In this document: one piece after another, positions 24,407-34,600 of the stretch
Position numbering within the stretch: position 1 is the stretch's first letter
Layout of the letters: each line of letters begins with the position of its first letter
Translations under genes and position numbers: made by a program
Assembly: GCA_024696005.1 (NCBI GenBank)
Contig: JAILHF010000017.1
Location: 1-64,000, forward strand
DNA length: 64,000 nt
Source of the DNA: Lachnospiraceae bacterium
GTDB lineage: Bacteria > Bacillota > Clostridia > Lachnospirales > Lachnospiraceae
Reading direction: 5' to 3'
Notes under the pieces: model-generated
Database searches by the model: none
The model's input: the letters and a program-made list of their open reading frames with translations, nothing else
Told to the model about the DNA's origin: nothing

Positions 24407-25312
24407 ATGGATCAGAAATTATTCACGAACAGCAATATCTTATCCTGGCTGCAGTATTTCTCGGCCAATACCGATATCGACCTGGAGCATGTAAAGATCC
24501 TCGATATCACACGCAAGAACAAGAACCTGATCCCGACCGTGGAAGCGCACCGCTGCGTTCTGGTCTTTACCGAGGCCGGAAACCCGGATATCTTCTACAA
24601 GATGTGGGATGTGGGACTGGGCGATTGCGAGATCATCTATAACGAAGGCTCCGAGCCCGAAGGCCCGATCAAGCGCGACAAGGTGTCGGCGATGATCGAC
24701 CGCGGCATCAACGCCAGCGCCGGCATGATCGTGCTGAACCCGAACGCGCGCAGCACCGTGAAATTCGGCATGGACAACAAGCTCTTTGCCACGGGCAGCG
24801 TGAAGTATGTGGGTAGCGAGATCCGCGCCGTGCTGCTTTCCCGCATGCAGATCGACGAGCACAAGAACCTGTGCATCATCAGCGGCGAGAGCATTGCCGT
24901 GGAAGCGGCCATGATCGCCGGCGAAGGAACGGTGATCGCGGTGGAATACAAGGAACGCGACCGCGAGACAATGGAAGAGAACGTGCACCAGTTCGGACTG
25001 CACAACGTGGACATCATCGATCACGTGGGCCCGGATACCATGGAGGGACTGCCAATCCCCGATACCACGATGCTGGTGGCCAGCGCCAGCCTGGAGCACG
25101 AGCTGGAATACCTGACCGGCATCAATCCGAACATGGATTTTGTGATCTATACCCTGGACTTCAAGGTGGCGGCGGGCATGCGTGACATCCTGGCCCGTTT
25201 CGGGATCACGGACGTGACCGTCATCCAGATCGCCGTTTCCAAGCTCAAGTCCAATAATATGTTTGAAAATCAGCCTGCCCCTTGGATCATAACGGCGAGG
25301 GCCGGCGTTTAA
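24407..25312 (+). CDS. Degenerate CobL/CbiET-like protein
   Basis: A 301-residue protein that looks like the C-terminal half of CbiE joined to a CbiT-like methyltransferase domain. Residues 45-110 (VFTEAGNPDIFYKMWDVGLG, then GSEPEGPIKRDKVSA) recall the CbiE C-terminal region. Residues 130-240 (SEIRAVLLSRMQI, VEAAMIAG, AVEYKERDRETMEENVHQFG, HNVDIIDH) follow the order of CbiT motifs. The glycine-rich SAM motif of CbiT (DxGxGxG) is replaced by IISGES, so canonical SAM binding may be lost. No other cobalamin genes are nearby, and it lies 25 bases after porB, so a corrin role is doubtful. The family match is by recognition only. Confidence 0.6.
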   Translation: MDQKLFTNSNILSWLQYFSANTDIDLEHVKILDITRKNKNLIPTVEAHRCVLVFTEAGNPDIFYKMWDVGLGDCEIIYNEGSEPEGPIKRDKVSAMIDRGINASAGMIVLNPNARSTVKFGMDNKLFATGSVKYVGSEIRAVLLSRMQIDEHKNLCIISGESIAVEAAMIAGEGTVIAVEYKERDRETMEENVHQFGLHNVDIIDHVGPDTMEGLPIPDTTMLVASASLEHELEYLTGINPNMDFVIYTLDFKVAAGMRDILARFGITDVTVIQIAVSKLKSNNMFENQPAPWIITARAGV

Positions 25313-25324
25313 TGAAGGTGTGAA

Positions 25325-25801
25325 ATGACCCAAAACGTTTACCGCGTCCCTCTGCTGATCGCCACGATCCTGGAGGGGATCTCACTTCTGGTGTTCATAA
25401 GCTGTGTGTCGGCGCAGGAACAGATCTGTGCCCTGATGATAGCTCCCGGAACCGGTGGTTTGCCGCATGTCGTTCCCGTGGTCGAGCTCGGTCTGCGGGT
25501 GGTCTATTTTGCCCTCTGTCTGATCCTGCTTCTGATCGCGAATTCCTACAAAGGGGAGTCACGCAGGGGTATTGCGGCCGTCTTTGCCGTATTGCGATGC
25601 ATCTTCATGCTGTCAGCGCCGTATCTTGCTGCCTTTTCCACGCGGCTGGTTGCCATGAAGGGTGAGAAAGAGCTTATTGTCTACAGTTCCGTCACGCAGG
25701 GCTTTAATCTTGTCGCCACACCGTTTCTGGCCGGCGCCACGGCTTTCTTCTTCATCGGGCTGGGAAGATACGGCATTGCAACGATCGGTGAAACGGAATA
25801 G
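25325..25801 (+). CDS. Four-helix membrane protein of unknown function
   Basis: A 158-residue protein with predicted helices around residues 8-30, 50-75, 85-105 and 130-152. It starts 12 bases after the CobL-like gene with AAGGTG as binding site and is followed by the operon terminator at 25834. No family is recognised. The position suggests it is the last gene of the malic enzyme/POR operon. Confidence 0.6.
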   Translation: MTQNVYRVPLLIATILEGISLLVFISCVSAQEQICALMIAPGTGGLPHVVPVVELGLRVVYFALCLILLLIANSYKGESRRGIAAVFAVLRCIFMLSAPYLAAFSTRLVAMKGEKELIVYSSVTQGFNLVATPFLAGATAFFFIGLGRYGIATIGETE

Positions 25802-25833
25802 ACCGGCTTCGGTCATGAACAGTGCATTCCCGG

Positions 25834-25862
25834 GCGGGGCTTTTCGGAAAGCCCCGCTTTTT
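25834..25862 (+). terminator. Rho-independent terminator of the POR operon
   Basis: GCGGGGCTTT pairs with AAAGCCCCGC across a TCGG tetraloop and is followed by a TTTTT run. It is a strong, textbook terminator directly after the last gene of the operon. Confidence 0.88.
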
Positions 25863-25894
25863 CATTTACAACGTCATGCGGTCAAACGAAACTA

Positions 25895-25923
25895 TGTACA
25901 AGACACTGTAAAAGTGCTATGAT
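25895..25923 (+). promoter_or_regulatory. Candidate promoter of the vWA-lipase gene
   Basis: TGTACA (25895-25900), a 17-base spacer and TATGAT (25918-25923), 45 bases before the ATG at 25969. The -35 is weak. The ribosome binding site GAAAGGAGAAAG lies in between. Confidence 0.5.
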
Positions 25924-25968
25924 TTACCTGTTGTTTCCCATAACAGACAAGAAAGGAGAAAGACACGA

Positions 25969-28900
25969 ATGAAAGCCGGAAAACGCTTTACAGCAATGCT
26001 TCTGACCTTTATCCTCCTGTTCACCAACGTCCTGCCCGCGATGGCCGGCGATGATGAGCTTCCCGAGACCGTCGTGACCGACGAAGCCGGGGACGAGGAG
26101 AGCGGAGAAGCATCGGACAACGACATCGTCCCGCCCGAAGAGGAGGGTGAGGACGCTAATCCGAACGAAGTGACCGAATTTGAAGACATCAGCGAGGAGG
26201 TCCTCGCAAAGCTCATGGCGGAAGCGAAAGCCATTGATGCAGCGACCGCACCCGACGGGAACGGCATGTCCCGCAAGGCGGATGTGGTGTTTGTCATCGA
26301 TACCACCGGCTCCATGGGCGATGAGATCGCTGCCGTCAAGGAAAACCTTTCCGCATTTGTGAACTATCTGGCGGATAAGGGACTGACCCTTCGTTTCGGC
26401 ATCGTTTCCTACCGCGACACCAAATCCGACGGGATCAACTCCACGATCATCCACCGGGACAGCCTGTCGGGTTCGCCCTGGTATACCAGCGCAGCCAGAA
26501 CCATCGAGGAACTGAGCAGTCTTACCGTCGGAGGTGGCGGGGACACGCCCGAAATGCCCATCGATGCATTGGGTTATCTTTGTGATGACAATACCTATAA
26601 CTGGAGCAGCAATGCCACCAGATGCGCGATCCTTCTGACGGATGCGGATTATCATGTGACGAACCGCTGGGGTTATCCGAGAGCCATCGCAAGCCCCACG
26701 GATTCCGACAGATACACGGCCATGACGGAACTGGCCGAGGAGCTGTTCAAGCGCAATATCGTTACCTCCGTCATCACCTCTCCCATGTACTATCCCGATT
26801 ATGAGATGCTTGTCCGCATCACGGGCGGGATCCTGGGGGATATCACCGGCGATTTCTTCATCGTATTGCAGGAAATGGCCGACACGATCCTGAATGCCGC
26901 GGCCAAGACCTCGGTAGGTGTTTACATCCTTCCGGGATACATGGGCTCGCAGCTCTATTCCAATGAGGACAACAGCCTTGTCTGGGCAGATCCCGTCAAG
27001 CTGGTCAGCGATGCCACCGCGTATCTTACCGGCAGCGATCCCGGTGCCCTGGCGCGTGATCTTGGCGGTGAAGGAGCCAGGGTGCATCCCGATGCGGAGC
27101 AGGACATCTACGGTACCCTGGACCAGTACAGGCCCCTTGTGGAATTCCTGAGTGCAAACCTGGACGAGAATACGCATACCATCCGTTTCTTCCCTTATGA
27201 CTGGCTCGGCGATCTGGACGACGCGCAGGCGCTGCTCGCCGCCGACATCAAAGCCTCCGGTTACGACAAGGTCATCCTTGTGGGCCACAGCACCGGCGGG
27301 CTGGTTGCTTCCGCCTTCATCGCGGATTCGGAACTGAACCGCGCGAAAGTGGACAAGGCCGTTCTGGTGGCTGCGCCGCTGTACGGTACCTATACCGCAG
27401 CGGAAGCGCTTACGATCGGAAAATCCACAACCTTTGACAGTATGCTGAGCGCCATCGCCTCCTCCACGGCGGCGACTGTTAACATCAGCGCGCTCCACAG
27501 CTGGGTACGCGCCGTTGTGGCGAACTCTCCCGCAAGCTACCAGCTTCTTCCCAGCGAAGAATACCTGAGAATGCTGCCCCAGATGAACAAGGGCGAAAAG
27601 AACGCCCCCATCACCTCCGCAGCCGAATATTACGCATACCTGAGCAGCGCAGCCGGTCTCAATGCCGCACTCCTGAGCGGAAGCGCAAACAGCCACAGCT
27701 ATTTCCGCAATACCGGCCTTTACGGCGATGTGGCGGGCGTGCTCAACATGGTGGATACGACCCTGATCGGTAACTCCGAAGGCAAGGCAACACCCGCCAT
27801 CGGCGTGCTGCAGACCGGACTTTTTGCCGGAGCAGCCTTCACCGAGACCGTTTACAAGGCCGAAGGTGACAGCACCGTCATGGGTGTCAGCGCCCTGCTG
27901 AAGCCTGCTTACGGCGGTGAGGCGGACAGCATCAAGCGTGTCGACCTCAGAAATTCCGCAAATGCAAAGAACCTGGATCACGGCGGACTGGTAACACAGC
28001 CCGAAGGCCTGAGTGCCATCCTTGCAGCCATCAAGGACGACGGTTCTTCCATGGCGTCTTATTCCACCGAGATCGAGTGGGCCGAGGACGAAGTGTACGC
28101 GGTGGACGCGGCTGCCGATGAAGGCATGGCCGACACCGTGAAATTCCTGGTCAACTGCAGGCAGGAACTCAACTTTACCGTGACGGACAAGAGCGGCACC
28201 GTCGTTGCGATGGCCGGTCCCACCGGTGTTGCGGGCTTCGGTCAGCTTGACCGTTTCACCTACGATGTGATCCCGGCTTCGGACGGATCGGTGGTATACC
28301 AGATCCAGGTGCCGAAGACCGGCTATGTTGTGACCATCACGGCTTCCGCTCCCGGCTCTTCCGTCAGCGCAAACCTTGCGGCTGCTACCCTGGACCGCGG
28401 CGGTTTCCGCAAGGTCACCGCGCTCTACGAGATCAAGAGTGCCATGGCCCGCATCGACATGACTGCCGGCGTGGACGACGAGAGCATCAAGACCCTGGCA
28501 GACCAGAGCGGAAGCGGCCTGACCTACCGGAATGAAAAGAAAGGCGTCTCCGACTGGACGATCAAGGAAGACAAGGTCATCTTAAACGAGATCGGCGAGA
28601 GCCATACCCTCACGCTCACAGGCGACGATGCGGATAAGATCGATCCCGCATCCCTGAACTGGACCAGCACCGACAGCAGCGTGGTATCCGTTGCGGGCGG
28701 CGTTGTGACCGCCGAAGGATACGGCGATGCCTACATCTATGCAAATACCACGGACGGAAGCGGCAAGTCCGGATCCTGCCACGTGATCGTGGGCGTTTAT
28801 CCCACAGCTGTCTACATCGAAGACTTCTCGATGATCGTCGGCAAGAGCATCCGGCCCAAGGCTGTGTTTACGCCTTCCAATACCAACATCACCGGCATGA

Positions 28901-31488
28901 GCTTCAGCTCCTCCAACCAGAGTGTTGTAAAGGTCATCAACCGCAATACCCTGAAGGCCGTCGGCGAAGGCATCGCCGAGATCACCGGCCGCACCGAAAA
29001 CAACATCGCAACGACCTTCTTTGTGACCGTTCGCAATACCGATTCGCTCTATGTGGATGAAGTCTCGATCGATCCCGGCGTAGCCGTGCTTGGTAAGGAC
29101 CAGAGTTCCACCGTTGTTGCAAGGATCGTTCCGGAAACGGCCTTTAACAAGAAAGTGACCTGGAACATCGCCGACGAGAGCGTCGCGACCTTTACCCTGA
29201 ATGCGGACAATTCCTGCACCATCGTGGGACATGCGGAAGGCGTGACCCAGCTTTCGGCCATCAGTGATGACGGCTCCTATAACGATGACGCCACCATCGT
29301 GGTCGGCAATATCCTCAATGTGGACGCTACCCGCCAGATGATCATGAAGCCCGGCGAGCAGAAGCAGCTTGTTCTCGAGAAGGACGGCGTGTACTATCCC
29401 GTCAGCAGCACAAGCTCCACCGCGGCGACTGTGGCAAAGGCCAGTGCAACCGGCATGGTCACGGCAAGCGGAAGAGGCAATGCTCTGATCACCCTTGAAG
29501 GGGCTCGTAACGGCAAAAAGGTCTCCACCGTTCTGCAGGTGCGTGTTGTTGATTCTGCAAGCGATGTGATCTCGAGCGTGCGTGTGACAAGTGACAAGGT
29601 AAAGTCCAACGTCTATTACAACGAGAGCGGTGAAGTGATGATCAGCATCGCGTTTGCGGGCGACGGGACCTCTTCCTATGATGTGAGCCTCGACAACATC
29701 GCCATGATGGTCGACAGCGCGGAATTTGCCGATGCCGCGACCGCTTCCGTATTTGCGCTGGCACCTACCGGTGACAGCAGCCTGAAGATCATTCCCCGCT
29801 GCGAGCTTACGGACAGCGCGATCAAGGCCCTGCAGAAGAGTTATTCCTCTGCGGTCAAAGTCACGATCGACGGGACTGTCTATACGACGAAGGAAAGCGT
29901 GACCGTCAATGTCGATACCACTGTTCCTTCCGTGAAAGCAGCAAACGTTACCCTGAACGCCTTCTTTAAGAACGATTCCGCTCCTCTGGAATTCACGTCG
30001 GAATGCGGCGAGATCACTTCCGTGAGCGTTTCGGAAAAGGCATCGATGCCTTCCGGTATCGTTCTGGACGGCATGTCCCTTCGCCTGGACGGCAGCACCA
30101 CCTCCTTCCCGAAGGCAGGGGTCACGGCTACCCTCAGCGCCAAGTCCGACCGGCTTCGCAAGGGCGTGGATGTCAAAGTCAATGTCAAGGTACTCAACAG
30201 CCAGCCCGCATTCCGCTTCTCCTCCTCTACCGTCAAGGTTTTCGGGGATGTCTCGAAGAACCGCGGACAGCTGGTCTATCTGCAGACAAAGAGCAAGAGC
30301 GAGAGCCTGAGCGATTATCCTCTGGCAGGGATCGGTCTGGTGGCTCCGGACGAGATGACGGATGCTGAGAAGAAGAAGCACACGATCAACGACAAGTACA
30401 CGGTTTACGGCTTCGATCCCGAAGAAGGCAGCTTTATGCTCAAGCCTCTCGGAAGCCGTGCTGCCGGCGGATCCCTGCTGCTGCAGGTCAATATGTATGA
30501 CTCTTCGGAGGTCATCCGTCTGCCGCTGAAGGTCAGCGTTGTCAGCAAGGCGAAGATCAAGACCAGCAAGTCGAGCATCAAGTTCAGTTCCAAGTTCACG
30601 AGCAGCGAGGTGGCGACTGTTGAGTTCAGTGTCAACCCCGCCGACTATGATATCTCCGGTTTCAAGGTGAAGGCCGTAACGACCAAGGGCAACCAGGAGA
30701 CCAGCGATATCTCCGTCACCCTGACCGGAAACAGGATCACCATCAGACCCAACACGACGAGCAAGAAGGGCAAGTACAGGGTGCGTCTGTACGACGGCAG
30801 CCTGGAGAAGATCATCTCCGTTACCCTCAATTCGAAGAAGGCAAAGGGCAAGCTGAAGGCATCGGGTGAGATCGATCTGGCAAAGCCGGCAACGTCCCAT
30901 GTGACGCTGGATACGAAGCTCAAGGGCTTTACGTATGACAAGAATTATCTGTCCTGCAAGATCTCTTCCGCTTACAGGAAGGTGCCCGCGAAGTACGGCT
31001 ATAGGACGGTTTCGGTCTATGATTCCCTGACGCTTACCAACCTGGGTAACGGCAAAGCGCGACTGACCCTGAATCCTTCGGGTTATGCGTTCCAAAACGG
31101 GAATGTGCAGCCCGGCAAGTACACGATCAAAGTCGGCTTCTACATTTCCGGCCGCCTGGTGACCACCGCTTCCGCAAGCTTCAAGATCAAGTGCGGCAAG
31201 TTCAGCATGAGCGCGAACACGGACGAAGTGGTCCTTACCGCAGCCAACACGAGCGTTCCCGTTCCGGTAACGGTCGAGGTCAGCGGGCCGGATGCCTCCA
31301 TGCTCAGCTGGAAATGCAGCGGCGGTGCAATGGATTTTGCCGAGGTGGAACAGCTTTCACCCGGTAAGTTCGCGATCAAGCTCGACAGTGCTTTTGCCGG
31401 ATCCGGCAAGAGCGGAAACCTCGTGATCGAGGGCTCCCTGCCCGGCGGCAGCAGCGCCAAAGTATCCGTAAACGTGGTCGCAAAGTAA
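25969..31488 (+). CDS. Secreted vWA / LCAT-like lipase / bacterial Ig-like multidomain protein
   Basis: A 1839-residue secreted protein. Residues 1-27 form a signal peptide ending PAMAG, followed by an acidic linker to about residue 95. A von Willebrand A domain spans about 100-305: MIDAS DTTGSM from Asp111, with GGGGDTPE and LLTDAD. An alpha/beta-hydrolase of the lecithin:cholesterol acyltransferase/lipase type follows (about 315-690). It has oxyanion region LPGYMGSQL, nucleophile GHSTGG (Ser441), Asp634 in GDSTV and His671 in LDHGGLV, so the catalytic triad is complete. The rest is beta-sandwich, with Big_2-type repeats (WTSTDSSVVSVAGGVVTAEG, near 890) and further Ig-like regions. No LPXTG sorting signal ends it. 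The vWA-LCAT fusion is unusual. Substrate lipid and binding partner are unknown. Confidence 0.82.
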   Translation: MKAGKRFTAMLLTFILLFTNVLPAMAGDDELPETVVTDEAGDEESGEASDNDIVPPEEEGEDANPNEVTEFEDISEEVLAKLMAEAKAIDAATAPDGNGMSRKADVVFVIDTTGSMGDEIAAVKENLSAFVNYLADKGLTLRFGIVSYRDTKSDGINSTIIHRDSLSGSPWYTSAARTIEELSSLTVGGGGDTPEMPIDALGYLCDDNTYNWSSNATRCAILLTDADYHVTNRWGYPRAIASPTDSDRYTAMTELAEELFKRNIVTSVITSPMYYPDYEMLVRITGGILGDITGDFFIVLQEMADTILNAAAKTSVGVYILPGYMGSQLYSNEDNSLVWADPVKLVSDATAYLTGSDPGALARDLGGEGARVHPDAEQDIYGTLDQYRPLVEFLSANLDENTHTIRFFPYDWLGDLDDAQALLAADIKASGYDKVILVGHSTGGLVASAFIADSELNRAKVDKAVLVAAPLYGTYTAAEALTIGKSTTFDSMLSAIASSTAATVNISALHSWVRAVVANSPASYQLLPSEEYLRMLPQMNKGEKNAPITSAAEYYAYLSSAAGLNAALLSGSANSHSYFRNTGLYGDVAGVLNMVDTTLIGNSEGKATPAIGVLQTGLFAGAAFTETVYKAEGDSTVMGVSALLKPAYGGEADSIKRVDLRNSANAKNLDHGGLVTQPEGLSAILAAIKDDGSSMASYSTEIEWAEDEVYAVDAAADEGMADTVKFLVNCRQELNFTVTDKSGTVVAMAGPTGVAGFGQLDRFTYDVIPASDGSVVYQIQVPKTGYVVTITASAPGSSVSANLAAATLDRGGFRKVTALYEIKSAMARIDMTAGVDDESIKTLADQSGSGLTYRNEKKGVSDWTIKEDKVILNEIGESHTLTLTGDDADKIDPASLNWTSTDSSVVSVAGGVVTAEGYGDAYIYANTTDGSGKSGSCHVIVGVYPTAVYIEDFSMIVGKSIRPKAVFTPSNTNITGMSFSSSNQSVVKVINRNTLKAVGEGIAEITGRTENNIATTFFVTVRNTDSLYVDEVSIDPGVAVLGKDQSSTVVARIVPETAFNKKVTWNIADESVATFTLNADNSCTIVGHAEGVTQLSAISDDGSYNDDATIVVGNILNVDATRQMIMKPGEQKQLVLEKDGVYYPVSSTSSTAATVAKASATGMVTASGRGNALITLEGARNGKKVSTVLQVRVVDSASDVISSVRVTSDKVKSNVYYNESGEVMISIAFAGDGTSSYDVSLDNIAMMVDSAEFADAATASVFALAPTGDSSLKIIPRCELTDSAIKALQKSYSSAVKVTIDGTVYTTKESVTVNVDTTVPSVKAANVTLNAFFKNDSAPLEFTSECGEITSVSVSEKASMPSGIVLDGMSLRLDGSTTSFPKAGVTATLSAKSDRLRKGVDVKVNVKVLNSQPAFRFSSSTVKVFGDVSKNRGQLVYLQTKSKSESLSDYPLAGIGLVAPDEMTDAEKKKHTINDKYTVYGFDPEEGSFMLKPLGSRAAGGSLLLQVNMYDSSEVIRLPLKVSVVSKAKIKTSKSSIKFSSKFTSSEVATVEFSVNPADYDISGFKVKAVTTKGNQETSDISVTLTGNRITIRPNTTSKKGKYRVRLYDGSLEKIISVTLNSKKAKGKLKASGEIDLAKPATSHVTLDTKLKGFTYDKNYLSCKISSAYRKVPAKYGYRTVSVYDSLTLTNLGNGKARLTLNPSGYAFQNGNVQPGKYTIKVGFYISGRLVTTASASFKIKCGKFSMSANTDEVVLTAANTSVPVPVTVEVSGPDASMLSWKCSGGAMDFAEVEQLSPGKFAIKLDSAFAGSGKSGNLVIEGSLPGGSSAKVSVNVVAK

Positions 31489-31508
31489 GCAGGCCATTCA
31501 CAGTCATT

Positions 31509-31542
31509 CAGGGCGTGTTGCATTCCGCACACGCCCTGTTTT
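31509..31542 (+). terminator. Rho-independent terminator after the vWA-lipase gene
   Basis: CAGGGCGTGT (31509-31518) pairs perfectly with ACACGCCCTG (31529-31538), followed by TTTT. Confidence 0.8.
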
Positions 31543-31564
31543 CATTCAGCTCATTATCTGATCA

Positions 31565-31599
31565 CGGGGCACTGACTGAAAAGTCGGAGCCCCGATTTT
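31565..31599 (+). terminator. Second hairpin, possible terminator or leader structure
   Basis: CGGGGC (31565-31570) and GCCCCG (31589-31594), with an inner GACT/AGTC pair, are followed by ATTTT. It lies 24 bases after the first terminator, so it may back it up. Confidence 0.5.
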
Positions 31600-31645
31600 A
31601 CATTGTTGTTCGTAATCTGCCCTATTTTTCTTCAGATCCGGTTCT

Positions 31646-31653
31646 GATATAAT
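31646..31653 (+). promoter_or_regulatory. Extended -10 promoter for the LRR surface protein
   Basis: TGATATAAT-type sequence with TATAAT at 31648-31653 and TG at the extended -10 position; no good -35 at the right distance. The start codon at 31692 has GGAGGT at 31681. Confidence 0.5.
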
Positions 31654-31691
31654 ATAAGATATTTCAATCTGGTACCCCATGGAGGTATGGT

Positions 31692-34600
31692 ATGAAGCGA
31701 AAAAATAAGATGGAAAAAGTGATCAGTCTGATCCTGTGTCTGGCCCTGCTGCTTCCGTATGTTCCGGTACGTGCGGAAGGGGAGACGGAAGGAGAGGCCG
31801 GGGAGTGGGAGAATGCATCTTCGGAGGAAGCTTACGGTCTGAAAGATCCGCGGCTGATCCGTGAAGGCTGGGATGAGATCTATGAATTCGACACCATATG
31901 GTTTGGCTCTTATGTGCAGGACGATATCACGGGCGAGCAGAAGAATTCCATTCGCTGGCGGGTGTTGGATGTGAGCGGTAACGAGGCACTCTTGGTCTCG
32001 GATTCCATCCTGGATGTGCAGCCCTTTCACGATGTGGAAGACAGGGCGGATACCATGGATGCCTGGTGGCATGATTCTACCCTGCGCTCCTGGATGAACG
32101 GATACGACGCTACGGAGAACCGGGCTGGAAAAGACTACAGCGGGGAAGGGGACAGCTTTATCACAAAGGCCTTTACGACTGCGGAACGGGAAGCTCTGAT
32201 CCCTGATACACAAAAGGGTGAGGAAGGGTATTCCAGCCTTTTGAAGGAGAGGATAAGTGAACCTGATACGCTTGATAAGGTCGGCCTGATCGGACCGGCG
32301 GAGATCAATGAGAAATCCTATTGTCTGTTCAATAGGTATGGAGGTACTGCCAGTCTGAACATGCGTCAAAAGGCCAGCAACTATGTCCTGGTACAGTCCG
32401 GTGCTCTGCCGCGTTACTGGCTTCGCATGATGTATGACCGGAACTATTATGAGGAAAGCACGATCGAATATACCGAACAACTTGGGAGAGCCTTTTACTG
32501 GACGTCGGATGAAGAGATCAAACAGAAAGCCAACAACGTCATTTATTACAAAAATGAAGCACACGGGGTTGTGGCCAGGATCAGGCTGGATCTGAGCAAA
32601 ACGGATCTCTGGTCCTTTGCGGGTACTACAACGAATGAGGGCCTGGATGATTTTTCGGATGCGGCCCCCATGCCGGTTCGCGTGGATTACAGCAGGCAGG
32701 TGCTTCCGGCTTCGGAGGGCCTGAAGCTTTCCGAAGATGGGAAGACAGCTCTTTCCTATGAGGGTGAGGATCACATCGTCGTGATACCTGAGGGGGTAGA
32801 GGAGCTGGATCCGGATTTTTACTTAAACTCCGTGGAGATCTGGTATCTGCATCTTCCTTCCACGCTGAAGACCATACCGGATCATTGCTTCGATGGCGAG
32901 ATACAGGGAAAGGGGGATAAGTATAAGAGAAAGGATTTCACTTATGTGCGTTTTAATGATCCGTCGGCCTCGCAGCTGAAGACCATCGGAGAATATGCTT
33001 TTCATGATCAATATTTGTTTGAGGTTCTGCTTCCGGAAGGGCTTGAAGAGATCAAGGCTCACGCCTTTGATGATGGCTTCTCTGATGCTAATGACAGCTC
33101 CGTAGCCTCCGTGGGAAATCATACCAATATGAACTTTCCCGACGGTCTGAAGGTGATCGGAGAGAATGCCTTTCGAAGTGCGGATATTCAGTATGTTCGC
33201 TTTGGGAGCGGGCTGGAGAGCCTGGGGAAGGGAGCTTTTCTTTATTCGGATATCGCATCCGTCGATCTGTCCCGCTGTAAAAAGCTTAAAACGATACCGG
33301 AAGACAGCTTCCGTTGCGATGAGCTCAATGCCGGGCTCCTCAATGTAGTGCTGAACGAGGGATTGGAAGAGATCGGTGCCGGAGCTTTTGCTGTGGCCGG
33401 AAATGACTCCAAGCCGATCCGGATCGTGGTGCCCGACAGTGTAAAGAGTATCGGAGACGAAGCCTTTGCGGGCGGCAGCATCGAGAAGCTGATCCTGCCC
33501 GAAACCGTGGACTATTTCGGAGAGCATGTGATCAGTCTGGCAGGGGATCTGCATTATCTGCGGCTTCCGAAGAATCTGACGAAGATCGACGGTATTCTTC
33601 GAAAACTTAAGTATGAGGACAGCATCCCCAGAATCCTGGTCTGTGAGGGAGATGTAAGCGAGGTGATCTGGGGAGGAGCTGCCGAAAACACGTATATCCC
33701 GCAATATATCATTTACGGAAAGTCCGGTACGGCACTGGAGGAAACGGCAAGGGAAAACAACCTGACCTTTTATGACTGCACAAAGAACCCTCCTCCCGAT
33801 GACTATGAGATAAGCATCACGGAGCGGGATCTGAATGTGGTGGCGGACGGAGATGCTCTGTGCTCCTATGAGGAAAATACCCTGAAGCTTTTGGGAAAGG
33901 GGACATACAGGATCTCCATGAAAGAAGGAGTAAGCTCCACTACAGACTGCATCGTGGTCGGCAACGACTGTACGATCGAGCTTGATAATGTAGACATCCG
34001 GACGGACTCGAAGAAGGACTACGGCAATCCCGACTGGCCCTATGGCGGTTTCGCAGGCATATGGATCCCGACCAATTCCGGCGCGAAGGTGACGATCCGC
34101 TTCAAGGGGACGAATACCGTCAAGGGCTCGGGCTCGCTGATCGGCATCATGAAGTATTCGAGAAGCTCTGCCGGGCAGCTTACGCTGGTGGCAGACAGCG
34201 GTACGGATGCCGATGTGCTGAGCTGCAACGGCATCGGCTACGATGATCTGAGCGGAAACCGTCCGCAGGATGAATACGGCAACCGCTATTATCATTCGCA
34301 CAATATCACGATCGAGAGCGGTACGGTAAAGAGCAGCTTCGGAAACTGCGGGTGCAGCAATTTCCAGATCAACGGCGGCGTGCTGGAAACGGATTCCCTC
34401 GGGAACCTGAAGGTAAATGGCGGAACGGTAAGGGTAAAAAATGGCGTGGATCATTTCAGCACCGTCAGGATCAACGACGGTGATGTGTCCCTCACTACGA
34501 TCGAGAGCGAATCCAAGATCCAGATGTATGGCGGACGGCTGAATATCAAAGACTACAAACGCATGGACGGGGAGCTGGAGTATCATGGCGGCTATGTTTT

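Noticed and set aside
31565-31599. Second hairpin as start of a new operon leader
   Set aside because: There is no conserved riboswitch sequence and it follows a terminator directly, so it is listed only as a possible backup terminator.
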